Assembly: GCA_020226215.1 (NCBI GenBank)
Contig: CM035232.1
Location: forward strand, 75,758,130 to 75,822,129
Source of the DNA: Sindora glabra
Taxonomy: Eukaryota > Streptophyta > Magnoliopsida > Fabales > Fabaceae
Direction: 5' to 3'
DNA length: 64,000 bases
Under the pieces are notes generated by a model. That model saw only the letters and a program-made list of their open reading frames with translations, was not told where the DNA came from and did no database searches. Of this stretch, positions 56,940 through 64,000 are shown piece by piece. A program made the position numbers and the translations under genes. The first letter of the stretch is position 1. Each line of letters starts with the position of its first letter.

Positions 56940-58470
56940 ATATGAAATCTATACTAAAATATGATTTGAAAAGTGCCCCAAGGTGTTTGAAGGGTTCTAG
57001 TGCAGATATCAGTTATGTTGGGGCAAACCATTTCCAGAATTTGCAAATAAAAAATCAATAACAAAGAATGTAAGTATTAATATAGTTAGTAACTGACTAT
57101 ACCTTTCCTTTTCTAGGAAATTTTCACCTTAATAAATAAAAAACATAATAATAAGTAGTGTGAAATATTAATATGAAATATGTATTGATTTAATTTTACT
57201 CTACTATACCTAACATAACCTTTTTATATAATATTTACAAAGATCATTCTAACAAATGAAAATAATTGGTATATAGGTTTTTCCTTATATCTTAGGTCCA
57301 ATCTTATCCTTTGCTGCCTTAGGCATTAAGCCTCCAATGTTATCCTTCCAACTCTTACCACTCCTCTCCTTTTTTGTGAAAGATATAAATCTCCCTCCCT
57401 TACATTTTATGAATAGAGTGAGTAATAATAAGATGTCGGCCATAGCATCAATTACTCATTTTTAATTCATTAGGTATGATTAAAATACTAACTTTTCTAA
57501 GAAAAATCTAGCTACTTTTATAACTATTCATATTTTATCAATTCTTAACAATATAGACAAAGATAAATCATTATCAATTTTCCAACAAAATTCCTAATTC
57601 TTATGTATTAAATTTCTTTAACCACATGTTACAACATTCAAAGCTAATACATATAACTTTTTTAATTCATATTAATAAAAATACACAACTCACATAAATA
57701 GTTGATAACATAATTCTAATATCATCATTCATCCTATATAATCAAATTCATTCCAATATCTCCATAATTACAATTCCACTTGCTTGTATTTATCATAGTT
57801 TAGTGCCCTTAATAGCTTTCAAATCAATTCAAAATTTTATCAAAAATTTTTTCCAAAAATCCTAACATAATATTACACATGAAACAATCATCATTGTCTA
57901 ACATTTATGGCTAGAGGTACTATTCATATAAAACCCGAATGGGAGTTTTAGAAATAGGATAACAAGTGCACATTTATAACTTAAGCCACTTTTCCCCATT
58001 CAAATGGAAACTAATTGCATCAAAAATTTTCTAGGAAATTTTTAACATGAAAATAAATAATAACTTAGGTGTTGTACAATTAGTTTTGTGGATTTACCCT
58101 TGCACCATGAGCATGAACCTAAAGCTGCCACATTCGGATAGTACTGGAGCTATAAAACTAAAACAATCATTTAAATAACTAAAATTTGACACAAACTTAA
58201 TAACATCCTAGATAACCTACCTATAGAATTTAATAGTTTTTCTCAATCATTTAATGGTTTAAAAAAATAAAAACTCAAGACTGTACAAAATAGGGTTTTG
58301 AAATTAGTAGTTTTGAGTATTTCATAATTTTTTAGGTATCTAAGAATTTTCAAAAATTCCCAATTTATTTTATGATCATCTTGACACTAAATATAACTTA
58401 AAATTCCAAGAATTTAAATTTTTATAATTTGTAATCCATAATTATAAAACCATGTTATGGAATGATTAGA
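56940..58470 (-). mobile_element. LTR-A of element G, right piece
   Basis: It continues the LTR broken at 43505. The text AGATATCAGTTATG (57004) matches the solo LTR-A at 11130, and the match runs on to about 58470, equivalent to 12490 there. The last 1.2 kb of LTR (coding 5' part) is absent and integrase coding sequence starts at once, so an internal deletion joins the two. Confidence 0.8.
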
Positions 58471-59113
58471 ACTTTATTAACAACATCTTTAACTAAATTA
58501 GGGCTAATCGTTTTAGCTTCTCCTAGTTTGAACCATGCAATAGGTGGTCTGCATTTTCTACCATATAAAGCTTCAAATTAAGCCATCTATATATTATTAT
58601 GATAACTGTTGTTATATGCAAATTTCATCAATGGTAGATGCTTATCCCAACTTCCTTCAAAATCTATTACACAAGCTTTTAGCATATCTTCTAAGTTTTA
58701 AATTATTCTTTTAGATTATCCATCAGTTTGTGAATAAAATGCTATATTGAATTGTAGTTGAGTGCCCAAGACCTTAAAATGATTGCTAGAATTGAGAAGT
58801 AAATTGTGATCTACAATTTGAAATGATTGTACGTGGCACACCATGCAATTGGATAATTTTATCCATGTATAGTTATGCATATTACGATACAGTGTATGCT
58901 GTTTTTATTGGTAGGAAATGTGCTATCTTTTTAAATTGATCTACAATTACCTATATGGAATCTTAACCTTTATTAGTTCGTGGTAACCCCATTATATAAT
59001 CCATTCTAATGTTCTCCTATTTCCATTTAGGAATCTAGATATTCTGATAAAGTTTTGTTAGGTGCTAGTGTGCTATTTTCACTTGTTGATAAGTTAAACA
59101 TTTAATTACATAT
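58471..59113 (-). pseudogene. pol: Integrase of chromovirus G, C-terminal piece
   Basis: This aligns by eye with 8810-9440 of element B (for example GGTGGTCTGCATTTTCTACC against GGTGATCTGTATTTTCTACT). Minus-strand translation is broken throughout. The chromodomain end is lost in the deletion at 58470. It stops at a solo LTR and resumes at 60475. Confidence 0.75.
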
Positions 59114-60469
59114 TGACGTGATCCCGCAAGTGCACGGGTTTAGTCGAGTTATAGTATAAAAGATATCGTCTCCACAGGGATTGAATGTTGAATACTAACT
59201 AAATTTCAAGGTAAATTATCTAGGTATGCCGATTGATATTGAGAATTAAGGGTAAAATATAAAACAGAGCTTAATTATCAAAAAGGTTTAATTCAAATAA
59301 GATGGAAGCATACTCAGCTTAAAGGTTCCCTTGTACATTTCATTATGGAATGAAGATAATCCTCTAACTTGGTTTATTGTTAATTTAGATTGTTGGATTA
59401 CCAAAAATAAGCTATACCTCATTGCAAGGCTACTAGCTACTAACTAAAAGATTAAGTGCCCAGAATTTCTCTAGTAATCACTCATCTAGGTTGCATTAAC
59501 ATTGCTTTAGAATCCATTCTTAGACATTTCATCCTGTGCAAAAGAATCCAATTAGCTTAATTCCTAAGTCTAATTGATATTCCCAATGATCATGCAAGGT
59601 CCGATTAATTAATTGGTCATTCCAACCTAGAATTAACTAATCTATCACACAAATCCAATATTCCGAAAGTATTGAACTATAGAAATACAAAACAACATAA
59701 TCAAATCATAAATCAACAGTAAATCAAGCTAGATTATATAAAAATCAAATCCATAAATCTATGAACAAAATTACCCTTAGCTGAGCACTAGGGTTTAGTG
59801 TGAAGTCATTGCATAATTAGCAGAAAACCAGAAAACAGAGAGGGAATTTAAACAAATCATGAAGCTCTAGTCGAATCTTCAATCCTTTGCTCGAATCCAA
59901 TGTTAGCAGTTGCCCTTGGTGACTTTGGGTCTCTCCTAGGGTTTCTACTCACGGGTCCCCTTTCAAATTTTCGGTTCTCCTCCTCCTCCTTTCTAATTTT
60001 CGCACAAAACTTATACAGGTAATGTACACGGGGTATGACACGGCCCGTGTTGTACCCCGTGTTTCTTTGCGAAGGTTGAGCAGCATGATACACGGGGTAT
60101 GACACCTCCCGTGTTTACTTACGGAGTGTCAGGCAGTATGGTACACGGGGTATGACACGGCCCGTGTTCATCCCCGTATTCTTCTACGAGCAGCTCAGTG
60201 AAACTTAGAAGCATTCCAGAAGGAAACACGGCCTTCCACACGGAGTTCCAAACCCCGTGTTCTTTGCCAGGTGAGCAATCTTGCTTCGATTCTCCACAAC
60301 TTGCACGGTTTTGACTCCGGATCCTTTTCTAATGCTCAAATGTATCACTTCAAAACCTGAAAACAAAATATTGAGCATTTAAGTACCCTTTTTCAATTAA
60401 TTTGCACAAGATACTAAGTAAATAAGTGATAAAAACACATAAAATTTAAGTGCAATTGTGCATTTATCA
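59114..60469 (-). mobile_element. Solo Athila-type LTR, TSD CATAT
   Basis: The 1356-bp LTR reads on the minus strand TGATAAATGCACAATTGCAC...GATCACGTCA. Perfect flanks CATAT lie at 59109-59113 and 60470-60474. It is a diverged relative of the LTR at 43506: same start, TATAAGTTTTG, shared text such as AATCAACTAGTAAATC-like blocks and CTTGCGGGATCA end. The 82-codon frame at 59857-60105 crosses the palindromes and is not a gene. Confidence 0.93.
60024..60262. repeat. Palindrome array in the solo Athila-type LTR
   Basis: Four units at about 60024, 60087, 60141 and 60223 have the form TACACGGGGTATG, ACACGGCCCGTGT, then ACCCCGTGT in the best case. On the coding (minus) strand the array again lies just before TATAAG (60010-60015). 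The unit core is kept although filler sequence differs from the 43506 element. Confidence 0.9.
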
Positions 60470-60474
60470 CATAT

Positions 60475-60860
60475 TCCTACACTTCTTTCTTCATCCCATC
60501 CTACTAGTATACATTTTTCAAATCTTGATACATCCTAGTTGCACTAGGATGCATTGTATAAGATGACTTGTGAGCTTTTCTTAATATTTCTCTTTTTAGG
60601 CTTGTAGGCACCCATAAATGATTTTTATTTCATATCACTCTATTTTCATCCATTGTTAGATTGGCTTCTTCTTCATTCATGGCTTTGCTCTTTAATTGTT
60701 CATCTTAAGGATCCTTTCTTTGGGCTATTTTTATTTAGTCTATTATTGTAGAATACACCATTATATAGGCAAAATCTACCTTTTTTTTTATCTTTTTTCA
60801 ACTCTTTTCCTTAACCTTTAAGAACTTTTTAGCTTAAAGCATTAGCAACTATGATTGCTT
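60475..60860 (-). pseudogene. pol: Integrase of chromovirus G, N-terminal piece
   Basis: This corresponds to 9445-9850 of element B. Zinc-finger-region text and the link to RNase H are visible only as nucleotide similarity to B, with frames interrupted. Confidence 0.7.
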
Positions 60861-60869
60861 TACCTAGAT

Positions 60870-61260
60870 GATAGTGAATAAAGAAATCATAATCTTTCAA
60901 GAACCCTATCCACCTTCTCTATCTCATATTAAGTTCTTTTTGCTTGAAAATATACTTAAGGCTCTTCTAGTCTATATAAGTTTCACAAGTAACCTTGTAT
61001 AAGTAATGCCTCCATATTTTCAAGGCAAATACTAAAAGTGCCATTTCTAGGTCACGAGTAAGGTAATTCATCTCCTGCTTCCTCAATTAATGAGATGTAT
61101 AAGCTATTACTTTTCCTTGCTAAGTTAATACACATTCTAATCCTATTCTGGAAACATCATAATACATTGTATATCCTTTTGTACTATTAGGAAATGTTAA
61201 AATTGGAACAAAAATTAAACATTCTTTCAATTTTTGGAAACTCTATTCATATTCATCATT
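60870..61260 (-). pseudogene. pol: RNase H of chromovirus G
   Basis: This aligns with the 126-codon RNase H at 9905-10285. The stretch for RHYLY (about 60995-61010) and the end KQKELN (about 60925-60945) can be read on the minus strand. No long frame remains. Confidence 0.75.
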
Positions 61261-62110
61261 TCATACAAACTTAACTCCTTTATGAGTTAACTTAGTTAAT
61301 GGTGTAGCTATTTTTGAAAAGTCTTTTACAAATCTTCTATAATATTTAGTTAACTTAAGAAAACTATGTATTTCAGTCACTGAAGATGGTCGTAGCCATT
61401 TAAGCACAACTTTAACATTTTAAAGGTCTACTTATATTCCTTCTTACAATATTACATGCCCTAGGAAACACACCTTTTTCATCTAAAATTCACACTTTGA
61501 GAATTCAACATGCAACTTCTGTTCCCTTAGTGTTTGCATGTGATCTTTAAGTATTGCATATGCTCCTTCTCACTCTTGGAATATACTAAGATATCATCAA
61601 TAAATACAATAATAAATTTATCTAGGAAAGTTCTCAAAACATGATTCATCAAATCTATAAATGCTACAGAGCATTGGTTAATCCAATGACATGACTAAGA
61701 ACTCATAATGAACATAATAAGTTCAAAACATTATTTTTGGAATATCCTTCTTTCAAATTTTCAATTAATGGTAGCCTAACCACAAATCAATTTTTGAAAA
61801 ATACTGCAATCCTTGCAATTGGCCAAACAAATCTATTTTTGATAAAGGATACTTGTTCTTAATGGTAACCTTATTTAGCTATTTGTAATTAATATATAGC
61901 CATAATGTACGATCCTTTTTCTTAACAAATAGGATGGGCACTCCCCACACTGATGTATTAGGTTGTATAGAACCTTCATCTAATAGATCTTATAATTGCT
62001 CCTTCAATTCCTTCAATTTTACTAGTGCCACTCAATAAGGTACTACAGAGATTGGATCTATTCTGAGAATGGTTTTAATTATAAATTTAATTTTTTTAGT
62101 CTAGTGGTAA
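61261..62110 (-). pseudogene. pol: Reverse transcriptase of chromovirus G
   Basis: Uninterrupted by insertions, unlike B. The catalytic FIDD is at 61593-61604 (minus; context KFIIVFIDDILVYSKS). Upstream text matches the WG-x-P-x-LF and LNK-x-T-x-KNKYPL blocks (about 61830-61960). Stops are frequent. This copy served to prove the insertion point of the solo LTR in B. Confidence 0.82.
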
Positions 62111-62690
62111 TCCAAGTAAATCTTTTGGAAAAATATTAAGAAATTCCTTTACTATAGGAACCTCATTTATTTCTATCTTTCTCTTTTCAACTTTCTTTAC
62201 TGAAGTTATCCATACAATACATGCCTTATCTACCAATTTTTAGAATTTCATGCATGATACAAAAGTTAGCATTCTTACCTTCTTTTCACCTTGGAAGATT
62301 TAAATTTCTCTCCCTTCTGATTGATAAGTCATAATTTTATGGTAATAATCAACATAAGCACAATATTTTGATAACCAATCCATCCCCATAATATTATCAT
62401 AATCCTCCATCTCTAGCATGATCAAATTAACCAAAGTTAAATGTTCATTTATCTTTATTATGCACCCTTAAACACCATGAGTTAGAAGAATAACTTCTCC
62501 CACAGGTGTATTCACTAATAAAGGTTTATCTAATTCATTTAATGGTTTCAAAAGTTTAATTGCCAAATTTCTAGAAATAAATGAATATGTAGCACACGAT
62601 TAAACAACATCTTTATTAGAAAAGTTTCAACTAATATAGTACCTATCATAATGGCATTAAAACCTTGAGCTTCCTAATGTATCATAGCAT
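62111..62690 (-). pseudogene. pol: Protease of chromovirus G
   Basis: At about 62580-62620 the minus strand reads a decayed active-site block ending TYSFIS, with the expected aspartate lost to a stop. Surrounding sequence aligns with 14171-14720. Confidence 0.6.
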
Positions 62691-63720
62691 ATACCCTTGC
62701 TTGGGCCCTTTCTGGCTTCTTCCCTTTACTTTTCTTACTTGATACTGTTAGTGGTTTTGTTACATTGTATTTTAGGTGGCTTATATGTTGGAGGCAACAA
62801 TGTTACTCCCTTATTAGGTAATTGGACACTTAAAAGCTTGGTGTCTCATTTGTCCACATCTAAAATAAGATCCACATAACTTAAAGTGATTAAGATTACA
62901 TCATTGATAGTAAGGAGGTCTACTAAGTGGAGTTGAGAATGAGAAACTCCTACTAGACACATTAAGGCCTACTTTCGATTTATTACTTGGAGTTTTTCCC
63001 TAAAAATTTCTTTGATCAAGGAATTTATTTCTCCTTGTTTGCTTACTTCTAGTTGATGTATTTTGAGGCGTTACTATTCTCCCTATTCCTTTGCTACTTT
63101 TTTCTTAAAAATTTGCTTTCCTCTCTCATGTACTTGCTTCTTTACTTTGCCTTTCCTTGGCATGTATTTCTACATTAATTGCTCGGTTCAAGGCTTACTT
63201 ATATGTCATCCCATTTGAAACATTTACTCAATTATAAAAATGATCTTAAAAGCCATACACTAATTAGTTTACCATTGTTTTATCTATGGGTACTAAATAT
63301 TTTGCATATCAAGACATATGGGTGAATTGCATATCGTATTGAATTACCCTTATAGATCCCTAAGTCAACCTTTCAAACTTATAAGCTTTTACTTCGTGGA
63401 CGCTGGGTGGTAGAAATCTAAGCATTAGTTCATCTTGAAACTACTTCCAAGTGATTAGTTCATTACTAGTGATTATTGGTTCGATATTATGAATGTCCTA
63501 GAAATGAGTTACATCCTCTAATTGGTAGCCTACTAATTCCACAATCATGTTTTTCCTGCATCCTAATAACCTTTAAGTTCTCTCTATTTAGTCTACAAAT
63601 TGATAGAAATCCATTGTTGGATCTCTGTTATTTTTTAAACTTGTTTATTGTCTATAATCATTCCCTTAAAGATAATTGAGGAACCTATTGCTTTGACGTT
63701 GGTGCAGCTGAAAGGAGGGA
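62691..63720 (-). pseudogene. gag: Gag of chromovirus G
   Basis: The zinc-knuckle text (CGSYFRCGQM-like, about 62835-62880) is followed to the right by the capsid region, matched to 14721-15498 and 17124-17460 of B. Frames are short. The 60- and 67-codon plus-strand frames at 62697 and 63476 are antisense chance ORFs. Confidence 0.65.
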
Positions 63721-64000
63721 AAGAGGTTTTCAAGCTCGAGCTAAGACTCTTTCTAGAGTTTTTTTGTAGCATTGTAGCCTAAGCTAGAGCTTTGACCTAT
63801 TCTCTTTCTACTCTATACATATTATATTTGTGAAGCCTTCATGTTGTACCTCTGGGTGTGCCCTAGTTAGTCTTTGAGGTACTTTACCTCCAGTTTGCCT
63901 TTTCCTAGCCATAACTTTATTAAACATCTTTAATTAGTAATTACTATTATTCTAAGAAAAGAAATAAGAAAGATACCTATGAAGTTTCATGGGTCCATTG
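63721..64000 (-). other. Upstream part of chromovirus G (gag start/leader)
   Basis: This continues the minus-strand element beyond gag. No primer site or 5' LTR is reached before the window ends. Confidence 0.5.

Overview
The window looks like nuclear DNA of a flowering plant, probably a eudicot. It is AT-rich and built almost entirely of nested retrotransposons from lineages known in angiosperms: Athila-like Ty3/gypsy, Tekay/Del-type chromoviruses, Tat/Ogre-type Ty3/gypsy, Ty1/copia and an RTE-clade LINE. I found no host protein gene, tRNA, rRNA, CRISPR array or bacterial-type operon. I cannot name the species. All family names come from recognised protein motifs, LTR termini, primer sites and target-site duplications (TSDs), not from a search.

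Layout, left to right. 1-8218: two copies of one chromovirus LTR family (called LTR-A here) lie tail to tail as a huge imperfect palindrome. The left arm is split by a 2.9-kb solo LTR (1467-4362, TSD CTTTA). 8219-17460: a decayed minus-strand Tekay/Del chromovirus (element B; chromodomain, integrase, RNase H, RT, protease and gag read right to left), interrupted by a solo LTR-A (10577-13701) and a solo LTR-C (15499-17118). 17461-32178: the 3' part of a plus-strand Athila-like element (element D: RT to integrase, 3' noncoding, PPT, 3' LTR), interrupted by a solo LTR of its own family (19523-21085) and by a long solo LTR-A (22727-30600), which itself carries a full-length RTE LINE (27057-30425, 17-bp TSD). 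32179-36526: truncated minus-strand Ty1/copia element (element E: gag, leader, primer site, 5' LTR). 36527-42998: decayed plus-strand Tat/Ogre pol (element F), with a solo copia LTR (40718-42190, TSD AGATA) and a short minus-strand Ty3 tail. 42999-64000: a minus-strand Tekay/Del chromovirus (element G) whose LTR-A holds the youngest insertion, a structurally complete 13.4-kb Athila-like element (43506-56934, TSD TCTTT) with 1483-bp LTRs, tRNA-Asp-type primer site, gag, protease, RT, RNase H, integrase, an envelope-like third ORF and a polypurine tract. G's integrase is further split by a solo Athila-type LTR (59114-60469, TSD CATAT).

The Athila element is complete in structure but dead in coding terms: in-frame stops and two frameshifts break gag-pol and the third ORF. 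Its most interesting features are noncoding. Arrays of nested CG-rich palindromes (ACACGGGGT...ACACGGNCCGTGT...ACCCCGTGT) sit just upstream of the LTR TATA box, recur with regular spacing between pol and the envelope-like ORF, and are kept in the diverged solo LTR at 59114-60469. A second signal is a hairpin with an AGGA loop directly before AAGTGTGGGGG. It occurs twice in the Athila element and, decayed, twice in element D. A similar AGGA-loop hairpin, without that tract, lies in a minus-strand Ty3 remnant.

Seven solo LTRs against one complete LTR element, most with recognisable 5-bp TSDs, point to heavy LTR-LTR recombination in old heterochromatin.
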